Positions 23,111-31,650 of a stretch of 64,000 nucleotides of DNA are shown one piece after another (the first letter of the stretch is position 1; each line of letters starts with the position of its first letter). Origin of the DNA: Fidelibacterota bacterium (lineage in GTDB: Bacteria; Fidelibacterota; Marinisomatia; SCGC-AAA003-L08; TS1B11); the NCBI GenBank assembly GCA_004124875.1, contig SCKJ01000009.1:1-64000 (forward strand), in the 5' to 3' direction. The notes below the pieces were generated by a model. It was given only the letters and a program-made list of their open reading frames with translations, was not told the DNA's origin and did no database searches. A program made the translations under genes and the position numbers.

Positions 23111-24437
23111 TAACTGTTTCTGCGGACACCGACCGGTTCACCGCCAGGTTACTCCGCACCTGTGTCAACGCCTCCTCAGCGCTGGCGAAGCCGTCGGGGT
23201 TGCGGGCCAGCAGCAGGTCGGTGATGGCGGTAAGGCCGCGCTCGAGGTCCCAATCGTGGCGGGCACGCTCTTCGCGGGGCGTGATAGGAAACTCCACCTC
23301 GGCAAAGTTGGTGCGGCGCGGGGGCAGTGTGCCCGGCAGGCCGGCCGCCTTCCAGACCGCCTGCTCCTTTTCATAGAGGTCGTCGTCTACCTGGCGCCAA
23401 TGGGCCACGTCATCTTCCCGGCGCTCAAGCAGCTCGATGTTGCGGATTTTCAAGCTTTCGCCGGACGGCTGATCGCCCGAGTCGGCGAACTGCACCGACA
23501 GCCCGATGTTCGCAAAAACGTTTTCCAATTCCGCCCGGATGTAGGCCACTGCCTCAGCCATTTTCGCCGGTGGCGAGATGGCCTCCAACGTCGCGCCGGC
23601 AGGCAGCATGATGGTCTGATCGACCCCCTTGACAATCTTGGTGTCCTCATTGACGCCGGTGACGACCCACTGCCCCATCATGGAATAGCGCACTCCCAGG
23701 CGCATTTCAGTAAGCGCCACATTGATGGCGATGTTGGCATCAAGCAGCGGTTGGCCGTAGCCCCAGCGCCAGTACTCCCTACCTGAGCGCAGGTTCACCG
23801 TGACAAACGGCAGCGTCCCGCCCGGCAGCGGATTGACATTATCGGGATTTTCGGGGTTGGGTTTGGGCCGGCCGTTGCTGTCCAGCACCGCATGATGCTC
23901 GGCGCTCCACAGCACCCATTCCAACCCGGCGTCGCGGCTAAGATCGGCTGAGGGGGCCGTCACCTGGTAGACGATGGCGGTTGGCCGCAGGGGATCGTTG
24001 TCGAAATACGGCAGGTAGTCCCAGATCAGGTCGTAGTCCATCTGCCCGTCGCGCACCACCGGCTTGATGAGCAGGGTGCCGATGAGGTTGGCGATGCGCT
24101 CGGCCTCCTTCATGAACTGCCAGCGGCGGAGGGGACGGTAGCCTTTGGGCCATGCGGCCACGCCGTAATTCGGCTGGCGCTTATAGACCAGCGCTATGCG
24201 CCGGATGGCCCGATCGATGATATTCTGGTTGGCGTTGGGCACGCTCGACTGCACCACACCTTTGGGGTTGGTGAAATAACCACGGGTGAGGGATTCAAGA
24301 TTACTGCCTTCGTAGGCGTCGAGCAGTGTGCCCCGCGCCTGCATGAAGGCGGTGTGGTGCCGGGCCTTTTGCAGCAGGGTCATCTCCCGCATCCATTCAC
24401 GGGGCAGCTGCGGCAGCGTATTAATAAAGGTGATCAT
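23100..24437 (-). CDS. Phage portal protein
   Basis: 445 residues, forms the ring at the capsid vertex through which DNA is packaged. Directly follows the large terminase, precedes scaffold and capsid. Family features: N-terminal helices with SLTRGYFTNPKGVVQSSVPNANQNIIDRAIRRIALVYKRQP, a central beta/hinge part, and SGESLKIRNIELLERREDDVAHW, the portal clip/stem motif of SPP1-gp6-like proteins. ATG with AGGA upstream. The last codons are made from a dispersed repeat, so the extreme C-terminus may be secondary. Confidence 0.8.
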   Translation of the reverse strand: MITFINTLPQLPREWMREMTLLQKARHHTAFMQARGTLLDAYEGSNLESLTRGYFTNPKGVVQSSVPNANQNIIDRAIRRIALVYKRQPNYGVAAWPKGYRPLRRWQFMKEAERIANLIGTLLIKPVVRDGQMDYDLIWDYLPYFDNDPLRPTAIVYQVTAPSADLSRDAGLEWVLWSAEHHAVLDSNGRPKPNPENPDNVNPLPGGTLPFVTVNLRSGREYWRWGYGQPLLDANIAINVALTEMRLGVRYSMMGQWVVTGVNEDTKIVKGVDQTIMLPAGATLEAISPPAKMAEAVAYIRAELENVFANIGLSVQFADSGDQPSGESLKIRNIELLERREDDVAHWRQVDDDLYEKEQAVWKAAGLPGTLPPRRTNFAEVEFPITPREERARHDWDLERGLTAITDLLLARNPDGFASAEEALTQVRSNLAVNRSVSAETVKSS

Positions 24438-24494
24438 GGTTCCTCGCGTTAGACATTATGGGTTGCGGAAATAATGTTAAGGTCCAGCGGACCT

Positions 24495-25721
24495 TTACCA
24501 GATGGGGGCCGGATCGTAGGTCACCCGGCGGCTGGTAATGGGGAAATTATATTCGATGGCATAGCCGGCCGCATCGGAGGCGTGGGTTCGCGCGGGATCC
24601 CGTTTGTCCACTTGATCGCCCGACCAGACACAGCTCTCCAGATCACGGATCAGATGCGGGCAGCGCCCCGGCGCTATGGTCAACTGCCGCTCCTTCAGCA
24701 GCCGGTTAACGGCATTGACCCGCGATCTCACAGGGGGCTGCATGGCATGCGTCCGCAGCCGAAATCCGGACTGCCGCAATATCTCATGGTCCGATCCGGT
24801 CGAGCTGGTATGCCGGGCGCGGCCACTGGGATCGGGGTACACGGTGATGCCGGGGTAGCGCTGATTAAGGCGGTCGGCCAGCTCAAAAGTGGTGGCGTTG
24901 AACAGACGAATCTCATCGATAAAATGAATCCAGCGCGGACCCGCCACAAATAGCTCGGCCGTGAGATAGTCCACATTGAAGTCGATGCCGCAGGAAACCG
25001 GCAGTCCGCCGTGGTCCATGGGCGCAAGATGGATCTCCCGATCGAAGGGACGATAAACCCTGCCCGTGGTCAGATTGACAAATTGGCCCTCAAGATAGGC
25101 GGCCTGCATCTCTTCGGTAAACGCCGACCGCAAAGTGGCCAGGTAGTGCGGCGGCAGGTGGATGTTGTCGCTCGTTCTGGCCGTGACCACGCCCACATCG
25201 TAGCGGGACTCGTCATTGATAGCCACTTCGTAGCCCCAGTTCATGGTTTCAGGGGTCCCGGTAAGAAACAGCTCCCGCTGGGGGGCAGCAGGATGTCTGA
25301 CTCTGGCCAGCATCTGGTTAAACACCACCCGCGGCTGGATGAACGGTTCGTCGATGCCCGCCCATGCCAGGTTGGGTCCCTTGAGACCATCGGGTGAGTC
25401 GCCCGAGCCGATCCAGATATGGCCGTCCCAGTTCGAAATGTGGAAGGTGTGATCGGAATGGTGATGCGTATAGCGGATGCCGGCGCCATCGAGAAGCGCC
25501 TCCAGCGTTGGAATAATGGTCCGCTTGGCAATGGGGTAAGACGGCGAAACATACTGACCCGGCAATCCGGCATTGCGGTAGGAGAGCAAAATAGAACGCA
25601 TGGCGCCGATGTGGGTCTTGCCGGAGCCGTACCCGCCCACCAGCAACTTGATGAAGTTGGGCAGCTCCCACCACGCCCTTTGAGGTGGCAACATGCGCCG
25701 CTTGTCGAGGAAGAATTTCAA
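24495..25721 (-). CDS. terL: Terminase large subunit
   Basis: 408 residues; ATP-driven packaging motor and nuclease. Walker A GGYGSGKT at residues 29-36, Walker B with LAWAGIDEP, the coupling motif LFLTGTPE, and an RNase H-type nuclease: GIDFNVD, VYPDPSG and a final HASDAAGYAI acidic position. Complete length for a compact terminase. The TTG start overlaps the small-subunit stop (TTGA), so the two are translationally coupled. All catalytic positions look intact. Confidence 0.92.
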   Translation of the reverse strand: MKFFLDKRRMLPPQRAWWELPNFIKLLVGGYGSGKTHIGAMRSILLSYRNAGLPGQYVSPSYPIAKRTIIPTLEALLDGAGIRYTHHHSDHTFHISNWDGHIWIGSGDSPDGLKGPNLAWAGIDEPFIQPRVVFNQMLARVRHPAAPQRELFLTGTPETMNWGYEVAINDESRYDVGVVTARTSDNIHLPPHYLATLRSAFTEEMQAAYLEGQFVNLTTGRVYRPFDREIHLAPMDHGGLPVSCGIDFNVDYLTAELFVAGPRWIHFIDEIRLFNATTFELADRLNQRYPGITVYPDPSGRARHTSSTGSDHEILRQSGFRLRTHAMQPPVRSRVNAVNRLLKERQLTIAPGRCPHLIRDLESCVWSGDQVDKRDPARTHASDAAGYAIEYNFPITSRRVTYDPAPIW

Positions 25722-26038
25722 CCAATCTCCACAACCTCATCGCGATAGCGAGACACTCTGTCCGGAGCTTGCCGGGGCTTGCCCTCCACCCTGTCGAGTA
25801 TAATTTCGATGGCCTTTTTGTCGCCGGTTATGGCCAGGGCCACCAGTTGCCGGGCGATGATTTCCTGTGCCGAGCGCCCCTCCCCGCCTGCTTCCCAATC
25901 GTCGCCTGGCTCCTCCAGGGCTGCGGATATATGGTCTGCCCACGTCATCCCGCGCAGATCCAGGGGTTGGTCTGCGCGGGCTACCGGGGTGGGGTCGGTT
26001 TCGAGGTTGGATGACGGGCCGGAGTTGGGGTAGGACAT
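25718..26038 (-). CDS. Terminase small subunit-like protein
   Basis: 106 residues from ATG 26038 (MSYPNSGPSSNLETDPTP); a longer start at 26098 would add a Cys/Pro-containing leader and seems less likely. The C-terminal half (QEIIARQLVALAITGDKKAIEIILDRVEGKP) is the pattern of small packaging proteins where a helical bundle recognises DNA. It is the first gene of the head operon and overlaps the large subunit by 4 bp. Confidence 0.7.
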   Translation of the reverse strand: MSYPNSGPSSNLETDPTPVARADQPLDLRGMTWADHISAALEEPGDDWEAGGEGRSAQEIIARQLVALAITGDKKAIEIILDRVEGKPRQAPDRVSRYRDEVVEIG

Positions 26039-26209
26039 GGGGCAATCGTACCGCACCCTCGAATCAGTGTCAACAGTTGGGCTGCATGGGAGACGCAACG
26101 GGTCGGGACCGTGGCGGATGCTGAAAGATTATCTACTCTCTGCGGAGAGCGTCGCGTAACCGTTCCCGGCATTTTAGGCCAGGGAACAAACTCCGCGCGG
26201 ACGCGAACG

Positions 26210-26872
26210 CTACAACCGTATGGACAGGGTCAGGCCAGCCCAGTGGCGACCGAGATCGATTTGCGGCTCGACGGAAATTCCCGACATCAGCCGGCCGTAT
26301 TTATAGCGTACGGCGTCACGTTTGCGCTCTATGGTGGTGATGCCGTGTATGATATCGTACAGGATGCCCCCGGCGACCAGCCCCACACCGGCAAGCAATA
26401 GGAGTGGCTGCCCCGGCTTGGAGTCCCGGAAAATTTCATGCAACTGGTAGGTGGTATCGCCTGCTGACAGTTGACGGGGGATTTTCTCGTAGCGCCTTTC
26501 TTTATCGACGCCGGAGTTGAGCACGAACAGCTCAAAGTCCGATTCGGGAAACGCGCCTTTTTCTGAGCCGGTTACGCCCGCAATGATACTGGCTGCCCCA
26601 ACGACCACAGTGCCCACAATTATCAGGCCCGTTTTCTTTTCGCCGGCGTAGAAGTGGATCATTCCCGGCAGCGGAATCGCCGACAGTGCCAATCCGACAG
26701 TGAGCCGCCGGTTCATATCGCGATACTCTTCGAATGTCATCTCCGCCGGGACAGGGGTGAGGGGCGCTTCATTAAGGATATCACCACCTACGGCCTGACC
26801 TGCCGCTGCCCCCGGAAATATGGCGGACGCCGCAATCATCGCCACGCCAGCCCATGTTTTAGTCCATTTCAT
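26210..26872 (-). CDS. Exported membrane protein, unknown
   Basis: 220 residues: signal peptide (MKWTKTWAGVAMIAASAIFPGAAAGQA), then two or three hydrophobic helices. SAIPLPGMIHFYAGEKKTGLIIVGTVVVGAASIIAG recalls the P-G-x-x-x-F-Y-x-G turn of DUF5683/TM2-like proteins; a third helix is LLLLAGVGLVAGGILYDII. The C-terminus (SVEPQIDLGRHWAGLTLSIRL) ends like an outer-membrane strand. It lies 170 bp upstream of the phage module and is probably the first host gene beyond it. Confidence 0.7.
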   Translation of the reverse strand: MKWTKTWAGVAMIAASAIFPGAAAGQAVGGDILNEAPLTPVPAEMTFEEYRDMNRRLTVGLALSAIPLPGMIHFYAGEKKTGLIIVGTVVVGAASIIAGVTGSEKGAFPESDFELFVLNSGVDKERRYEKIPRQLSAGDTTYQLHEIFRDSKPGQPLLLLAGVGLVAGGILYDIIHGITTIERKRDAVRYKYGRLMSGISVEPQIDLGRHWAGLTLSIRL

Positions 26873-27329
26873 GTCAATCTCCCGCCACAGTGGCTAAAGC
26901 TCCAATGTTCAGGAATGTAGAGAACTAATCTGAAGAAAGCCAGAGCTGTTACCGTACCGGTCCGAAAATCGTCTGCATGGGGCAATAAAAAAACTCCGGT
27001 TTGTCCTGAGGGTTTGGCGAAAAAGGCCCGGATGCCCCTCTGGCGGCGCTCCGGCGAATTGACTCGGGACTCAGGCCACGGCTTTTACTTCCCTGGCCGA
27101 CCAAAGTATCTGCCCAAGTATAGGGCCCTGCTCAGCCGTGGCAATCAATCTCAGTTGGACTCTGGGAGGTTCACCTCTTCGCGCATCGACGCAACTGCGG
27201 CTTCAGCCATTAAAAGCTTCTATCACCCCATAGTCCCCGGTGGACTATCAAATAAAGTTTTGTTCGAGCTAATAGACAAATAATAGTTAAATGAACTTGA
27301 TCTGAAATATATATTTACCACTCGTCCGC
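26873..27329. other. 457-bp intergenic stretch, nothing recognised
   Basis: No RNA gene or convincing coding frame. A plus-strand open frame at 27014-27283 begins with TTG and lacks family character. The stretch becomes AT-rich from about 27240. It presumably holds the promoter of the minus-strand gene ending at 26210. Confidence 0.4.
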
Positions 27330-27767
27330 TTACTTAAATCTCTTGATCAGCCCCAAAAATTCATGGGGGCTTAACTCCTTGGAAACAAGTTTCGCAAGAT
27401 CCGGAGCTTTGGCTGAAGTGGCTATCATCCGGTTGTTATCGTTGGACACCAGAGCAATTACGTTGACCGTTTTTATCTTAAGGCCGGTGCGGTCAATGGC
27501 GTACGCAGCGGAAAGATAGCCTGCCATCAGCACCTCTTCGTAGTTGTTCCTCCTGCTGGGAAGGGTCAGGTTGAAGGTCAGATTATCTGTGCCCCTGCCT
27601 TCCAGATCAAAGGACACCTGGTCGCCCGAAACACGGTAATGCTGAAGGTTGCGCATCACCTGCAGAAAAAAGAGGACGTTAGCCTTGGCCACCGAGACCG
27701 AAAACGCCAACAGTATGACCGCAAATATCAATGACGACTTTCCGCTGCTTTTGCTCAACTGTTTCAT
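27330..27767 (-). CDS. Small exported protein, unknown
   Basis: 145 residues with an N-terminal signal/anchor (KSSLIFAVILLAFSVSVAKANVLFF), a beta-rich central part containing FDLEGRGTDNLTFNLTLPSRRN and a conserved-looking C-terminus SKELSPHEFLGLIKRF. No family recognised. It is a single gene divergent from the NAD(P)-binding protein at 27973. Confidence 0.6.
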   Translation of the reverse strand: MKQLSKSSGKSSLIFAVILLAFSVSVAKANVLFFLQVMRNLQHYRVSGDQVSFDLEGRGTDNLTFNLTLPSRRNNYEEVLMAGYLSAAYAIDRTGLKIKTVNVIALVSNDNNRMIATSAKAPDLAKLVSKELSPHEFLGLIKRFK

Positions 27768-27972
27768 CTGTGCTCCCTGGTAACTCGTTTGAGATTACAG
27801 CCAATTGGTGCCGTAAAATTAACATGCCATTTGCTATCGCAGGCTACCTTAATTTTATGTATCTTTTGGCCTGTATGCTCTATTTTAGATTTGCACTCAC
27901 AGTCCGCTGCAACGCGCTCTATCCGGCTCCGCGAGGAGCTGGCTCAGCTCCAAAAAACGGCGCCCTCCCCTG

Positions 27973-28641
27973 TTGAGTGAACGTTCCAAATCGGCCTTGC
28001 TGCTGGGAGCCACGGGACTCGTTGGCGGACATTGTCTAAAACAGCTCCTTGACAATACTGCTTATGGGAGGGTCACCGTATTAGCCAGACGGCCTACGGT
28101 CATCGAAAATGACCGGCTGGATTGGCAGGTCATAGATTTTGAGCGGCTGGAGGAGCAAGCGGAACGGTTTCAGGTGGATGCCCTGTTCTCCTGTCTGGGG
28201 ACCACCAGAAAAAAAGCAGGTTCGGCCGAGATGTTCAGGAAAATTGATTTTGAGTACGCGCTGACCGGCGTCAGACTGGCCCAAACAATGGGGACGCAGG
28301 CCCTAATGCTTGTGACCAGCGCCGGAGCAAATAGCAGGTCGCCCTTCCTGTATATGCGCACCAAAGGAGAACTCGAAGACGCTATTGAGGATCTTGCCAT
28401 CGGCCGGAAACATATCTTCAGGCCAAATTTACTATTGGGGGAACGGGCTGAAAATCGCCGGGCGGAACGAATCGGGATTGCATTGATGCGTATCCTCACC
28501 CCCGCCCTCGGGGGACCGCTGAAGCGCTACCGCCCCATTGAGGCCGAGACGGTCGCCCGTGCCATGGTTGCGGCCTCGCTGACCACCGGGAACGGCACGA
28601 CCGTTCATGCTTCTATGGATATGGCCGCATTCGCTACCTGA
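27973..28641 (+). CDS. NAD(P)-binding oxidoreductase-like protein (HTATIP2/TIP30-like)
   Basis: 222 residues, short atypical dehydrogenase. Rossmann N-terminus SALLLGATGLVGGHCLKQLL with the GATGxVG dinucleotide motif, then strands ending DALFSCLGTTRKKAG, a Ser-containing LVTSAGANSRSPFLYMRTKGELE with the Tyr-x-x-x-Lys-like YMRTKGE, and IFRPNLLLG. This is the pattern of the TIP30/YwnB group, whose substrates in bacteria are unknown. The start is a TTG without clear Shine-Dalgarno. It stands alone between hypothetical genes. Confidence 0.8.
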   Translation: MSERSKSALLLGATGLVGGHCLKQLLDNTAYGRVTVLARRPTVIENDRLDWQVIDFERLEEQAERFQVDALFSCLGTTRKKAGSAEMFRKIDFEYALTGVRLAQTMGTQALMLVTSAGANSRSPFLYMRTKGELEDAIEDLAIGRKHIFRPNLLLGERAENRRAERIGIALMRILTPALGGPLKRYRPIEAETVARAMVAASLTTGNGTTVHASMDMAAFAT

Positions 28642-28668
28642 CCCCGACCGCACGGATCGCAAATAGCC

Positions 28669-28899
28669 TTAATGATTCCAGTGGACCGTCCGGGATGCAG
28701 GATCGTAAACGAGCACATAATGCTTCAAATGGTTCTCGTGATCCACAAACGTGTATACGATGTCTTCAATGGTGAGGCCGGTCAAGCGCGATACATCGGC
28801 GACCGACCACGCCATGCGGCTTTGACCCTGTGACCTGGAACTGGTCATATCCTTCCGTAGAGCCTGACGCATTTTAAGATAGGCTGGCCCCACACTCAT
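28669..28899 (-). CDS. Hypothetical 76-residue protein with HTH-like segment
   Basis: Not recognised. AWSVADVSRLTGLTIEDIVYTFVDHENH could be a helix-turn-helix (MerR-like VADVSRLTG spacing) followed by a short beta strand pair (YVLVYDPASRTVHWNH). It converges on the oxidoreductase gene with 27 bp between the stops. Coding status moderately likely. Confidence 0.45.
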   Translation of the reverse strand: MSVGPAYLKMRQALRKDMTSSRSQGQSRMAWSVADVSRLTGLTIEDIVYTFVDHENHLKHYVLVYDPASRTVHWNH

Positions 28900-29017
28900 G
28901 AATGATCGGGTCCCGGCTGATAAGAATCATGAATATGGGGATGCTGAGAGATTGTTGACATACGGGAAATCTCCAATTTTGAACATGCCTGCCGGTCTTA
29001 TTCATAGCTCGATTCGT

Positions 29018-29386
29018 TTACGGACACCCGCTTTTGCAGTACGCGATGCCCCCACAAATGTGGCAGCACCTGGATTCATGGTAGCCGCACAAAGGTGAGT
29101 CGAGACCCTCAAGCTCTCTGCATGCCGGGCAGTCTCCAGGTGCGCTGAGAGCGTTAAGAACGCCGGCGCCCCATATTTCCTGCACAATATCTTCAGGCAT
29201 TGCAGCGGTATCCCCGTAAATGGAGAGGAGATATTCCCAGCGGTCTTCCCTGCTCCAGCGAGAATAGGGCTTGAAACCGGCTGTTAACCCTGGGAGGGCG
29301 TCAATATAAGGAGGTAGCGATGCTTTCTCCATATTGCCTTCTGGAATAAAATCACCTACATTCAAGGAGATATTATGGTACATCAT
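29018..29386 (-). CDS. Cys-rich hypothetical protein
   Basis: 122 residues; AAAAGGA stands 9 nt before ATG 29386. The N-terminal two thirds are helical (KPYSRWSREDRWEYLLSIYG, MPEDIVQEIWG), and the C-terminus has eight Cys in 35 residues (DCPACRE ... CGYHESRCCHICGGIAYCKSGC), most likely one or two zinc sites. Divergent from the first S24 repressor, with about 96 bp of AT-rich control region between them, so the repressor may control it (inference). Confidence 0.55.
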   Translation of the reverse strand: MMYHNISLNVGDFIPEGNMEKASLPPYIDALPGLTAGFKPYSRWSREDRWEYLLSIYGDTAAMPEDIVQEIWGAGVLNALSAPGDCPACRELEGLDSPLCGYHESRCCHICGGIAYCKSGCP

Positions 29387-29407
29387 TGTTGATAATCCTT
29401 TTAAAGC

Positions 29408-29436
29408 TTGTTCATATTCATAGATAATTGTACATT
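29408..29436 (+). promoter_or_regulatory. Putative promoter of the first S24 repressor
   Basis: TTGTTC (29408-29413), 17-nt spacer, TACATT (29431-29436), within a very AT-rich divergent control region. CATAGATA and TATAGATATG half-sites nearby could be operator elements. Modest match to consensus. Confidence 0.35.
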
Positions 29437-29482
29437 TCTATAGATATGCAGTCAAGACTTATTTACATTTCGGAGAAAATAT

Positions 29483-30172
29483 ATGCCTGATACGGTATTG
29501 GCAGGGCGAATCCGCATGGTAAGAGGCAGCATGACCCAGGCGCAATTTGCCAACCGCACCGATCTATCACGACAGTCGATGATTAACTACGAAGCAGGCA
29601 GGACCATCCCGTCAACAAGTCACCTAAAGAAAATTGCGCTGGCATCCGGCGTCGCTGTGGCCTGGCTGTTGGGCGACATCTCGGACCTGCCCCCTGGCGC
29701 CTTCATCATGCTGCCCGCTGATGCGACCCTGCCTGCCATTCCAATTCTTTCCGAAGGACAGGCCGGGGATATTGGGCAGGAACCGCTGCAACTCAATATG
29801 CTGCCTCTTGAGCATCAGAAAGCGTTGAAACCGCAGGAGGGATCGGGCAAATACTGGGAAGGCGACAACGAATACTGGTTGACCCGGCCCGCCGACGTGC
29901 GCGATCTCACGGCCTACAGTATGCGCGTTAAAGGCGATTCCATGTCTCCCAAGCTGGAAGAGGGCCAGCTGGTGGTGGCCAGCCCAATCAAACAGGTTTA
30001 TTCCGGAGACCTGGCGGTTGTAAAAATCAAGGACGATGCCGTGCTGCTGAAGGTGGTCTATTTTCGCAATGGGAAGGTTGAACTGCGATCCTTCAATCCT
30101 GCGCATGAAACAAAAATATTTGATCGCGAGGACATCGAATTCATGAACAAAATTGTCTGGCTAAAACTGTGA
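29483..30172 (+). CDS. CI/LexA-like HTH-S24 repressor, paralog 1
   Basis: 229 residues. Xre-type helix-turn-helix at residues about 5-60 (MTQAQFANRTDLSRQSMINYE), a linker with an Ala-Gly dipeptide (A94-G95) as self-cleavage site, and a peptidase S24 domain with nucleophile S153 (KGDSMSP) and base K190. These are the residues for RecA-stimulated autocleavage, so it is likely a DNA-damage-responsive phage-type repressor. CGGAGA precedes the ATG. A second copy lies 550 bp downstream with nearly the same S24 part. Target operators are unknown; the head-tail module 3.4 kb away is a candidate. Confidence 0.88.
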   Translation: MPDTVLAGRIRMVRGSMTQAQFANRTDLSRQSMINYEAGRTIPSTSHLKKIALASGVAVAWLLGDISDLPPGAFIMLPADATLPAIPILSEGQAGDIGQEPLQLNMLPLEHQKALKPQEGSGKYWEGDNEYWLTRPADVRDLTAYSMRVKGDSMSPKLEEGQLVVASPIKQVYSGDLAVVKIKDDAVLLKVVYFRNGKVELRSFNPAHETKIFDREDIEFMNKIVWLKL

Positions 30173-30180
30173 GGTAACCC

Positions 30181-30549
30181 GTGCGAATACTTTTATCCTC
30201 TATCATTTTCACGCTGCTGGCAGGCTGCTCCCTGGTCGAGAGCGAACCGGGGCCACAGGCGGAAATCGTCATCACCGATGTGATGCAGGAAACGACGGAT
30301 TATGGGCCGGTTCCCCTGCAGCTGTTGGTCCATAATATAGGCGATGCCGGGGCAGCTGAAGTTCTGGTGCGGTCTTACTCGGTAAAATCGGGCCATGATT
30401 TGACGGCTGGTGCCGTGACTTACTTTAGTCCGGACAGCGGAATCGCACCAGGCGACAGCGCGTATGGACAGGCAGTGTTATGGGGCATCTCATCACGCGC
30501 GGAATACAATACGATCCGCTATTTCATTGATTGGACATCACAGGACTAA
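30181..30549 (+). CDS. Small lipoprotein between the repressors
   Basis: 122 residues, signal peptide with lipobox LLAGC (Cys16), then one beta-sandwich-like domain (PVPLQLLVHNIGDAGAAEVLVRSYSVKSG ... GDSAYGQAVLWGISS) that resembles CARDB-type adhesion or scaffold domains. The GTG start is 8 bp after the repressor stop, with TGAGGTAA serving as Shine-Dalgarno, so both genes share an mRNA. Why a lipoprotein is cotranscribed with an SOS-type repressor is unclear; it could be a lysogenic-conversion gene. Confidence 0.7.
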   Translation: MRILLSSIIFTLLAGCSLVESEPGPQAEIVITDVMQETTDYGPVPLQLLVHNIGDAGAAEVLVRSYSVKSGHDLTAGAVTYFSPDSGIAPGDSAYGQAVLWGISSRAEYNTIRYFIDWTSQD

Positions 30550-30612
30550 AACTGCGCTAAATCCGCAATCGAGCCAGCATTAAGCCAAACAGAATCTTTG
30601 CATTCAGGTACG

Positions 30613-30646
30613 TTCATGTATACATTCATGTCAAAACATGTATATG
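30613..30646. promoter_or_regulatory. Operator-like palindromes upstream of repressor 2
   Basis: Perfect palindrome ATGTATACAT (30616-30625), then ATTCATG, then ACATGT (30636-30641) within TTCATGTATACATTCATG and ACATGTATATGA. Overlapping half-sites of TCATGTAT type are arranged 20 bp apart, as in multi-site repressor operators. Located 80-110 bp before the second repressor. Confidence 0.45.
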
Positions 30647-30725
30647 ATAAGCACCAGAGCCTTTTTGGATGGTCCCCTATATGAAACTGGAGAACCAACA
30701 GCCTTTAGAAAGCGAGACATGAATA

Positions 30726-31430
30726 TTGGAGACACTGGGTAACAGAATCAGGGGCGCCAGGGGCGGTTTGACGCAGGCGGAGTTGGCGGCCAAAGCCGGC
30801 CTCTCCCGGCAATCTATCAACAAATACGAAGCCGACAAGACCACCCCATCAGCGAATGCACTGGCCCGCATAAGCCAGGTGACCGGCATCAGTCTGGACC
30901 ACTTGCTCTGGGGGAGCGGTGGCGCCGTCACCAAACGGACAGACCGGCCCTACGAGGCCCGTTTCCTCCCACCCGCAGACGCTTCCATGCCGCCCATCCC
31001 CATTTTGTCTGAAGGGCAGGCCGGCATGCTGGGAGAGGAACCGCTACAGCTCAACACGTTGCCAATTGAGCATATCCAGGCACTCAAAAAGTATGCGGGG
31101 TCGGGTCTTTACTGGGAAGGCGACAATGAGCTCTGGCTCACCCGGCCTGCCGATGTGCGCGACCTGACCGCTTACAGCGTGCGGGTCAAGGGGGACTCGA
31201 TGCTGCCCATGTTCCGACCGGGGCAGCATGTGGTGGCCAGCCCCATCAAGCAGGTTTACTCCGGTGACGCAGCGGTGGTGAAAATCATTGAAGATGCGGT
31301 GCTGATCAAAACGGTGATCTTCGAGCGGTCAAAAATCATCCTCAAGTCGTACAACCCGGCCCACGAGGACATGTCTTTTGAGCGTGACGAGATAGAGTTC
31401 ATGGACAAGATCGTCTGGGTGAAGATGTAG
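30726..31430 (+). CDS. CI/LexA-like HTH-S24 repressor, paralog 2
   Basis: 234 residues, TTG start. Same domain order as paralog 1: Xre HTH (LTQAELAAKAGLSRQSINKYE), linker with A99-G100 cleavage site, S24 domain with S158 (KGDSMLP) and K195. From PILSEGQAG to the C-terminus the two proteins are nearly parallel, while the recognition helix and the linker before it differ, so they probably bind different operators but respond to the same signal and may form mixed dimers (inference). Palindromic operator-like sites precede it. Confidence 0.88.
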   Translation: METLGNRIRGARGGLTQAELAAKAGLSRQSINKYEADKTTPSANALARISQVTGISLDHLLWGSGGAVTKRTDRPYEARFLPPADASMPPIPILSEGQAGMLGEEPLQLNTLPIEHIQALKKYAGSGLYWEGDNELWLTRPADVRDLTAYSVRVKGDSMLPMFRPGQHVVASPIKQVYSGDAAVVKIIEDAVLIKTVIFERSKIILKSYNPAHEDMSFERDEIEFMDKIVWVKM

Positions 31431-31477
31431 GGCCATGGGCAGAGTTCGGAATCTCTGCTCGCCGCTTCACCATGGCC
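31431..31477 (+). terminator. Nested hairpin after repressor 2
   Basis: GGCCATGG (31431-31438) pairs with CCATGGCC (31470-31477), and an inner GCAGAG/CTCTGC stem (31439-31444 with 31453-31458) closes an 8-nt loop. It begins immediately after the stop codon. No U tract, so a stability element or weak terminator. A dispersed repeat (rc of TGTCATTCCGAT...GGAATCTG) follows to about 31526. Confidence 0.4.
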
Positions 31478-31579
31478 GGGCAGGAAGGCAGATTCCTCTC
31501 CCGAATAATCGGGATCGGAATGACAGATGGAATATCGGAGGGGCATGGTGAAGTCGCAATTGCGACCGCCACCGCGACG

Positions 31580-31650
31580 TTGGGGAACAGGGATTCGAAC
31601 CCCGACCTAAGGATTCAGAGTCCTTTGTCCTGCCGTTAGACGATTCCCCA
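31580..31650 (-). tRNA. tRNA-Gln(CTG)
   Basis: Acceptor TGGGGAA (31644-31650) pairs with 31581-31587, starting with the U1-A72 pair typical of bacterial tRNA-Gln. Anticodon stem AAGGA/TCCTT with loop CTCTGAA gives CTG. T-arm GTTCGAATCC. Discriminator A. Confidence 0.94.

Larger units (their letters stand above)
6183..26038 (-). mobile_element. Phage head-tail module (defective prophage or GTA-like element)
   Basis: Co-directional genes in canonical order: terminase small and large subunits, portal, scaffold, major capsid, small head genes, connector, tail terminator, tail tube, tail chaperone pair, tape measure, hub and fibre. Most tail genes overlap by 1-11 bp, so the structural frames look intact. 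I see no integrase, excisionase, replication, lysis or lysogeny genes inside it and no flanking direct repeats that would define att sites. Two cargo blocks (15079-17630 and 20820-22758) interrupt it. The two S24 repressors at 29.5-31.4 kb could belong to it but are separated by host-like genes. Confidence 0.8.

Noticed and set aside
6050-26210. att sites bounding the phage module
   Set aside because: No shared direct repeat could be found between the two ends by eye and no tRNA or integrase lies at either end.
27014-27283. 89-codon plus-strand open frame (MAKKARMPLWRRSG...)
   Set aside because: TTG start, no convincing spacing to a Shine-Dalgarno, no family pattern, isolated in an intergenic stretch.
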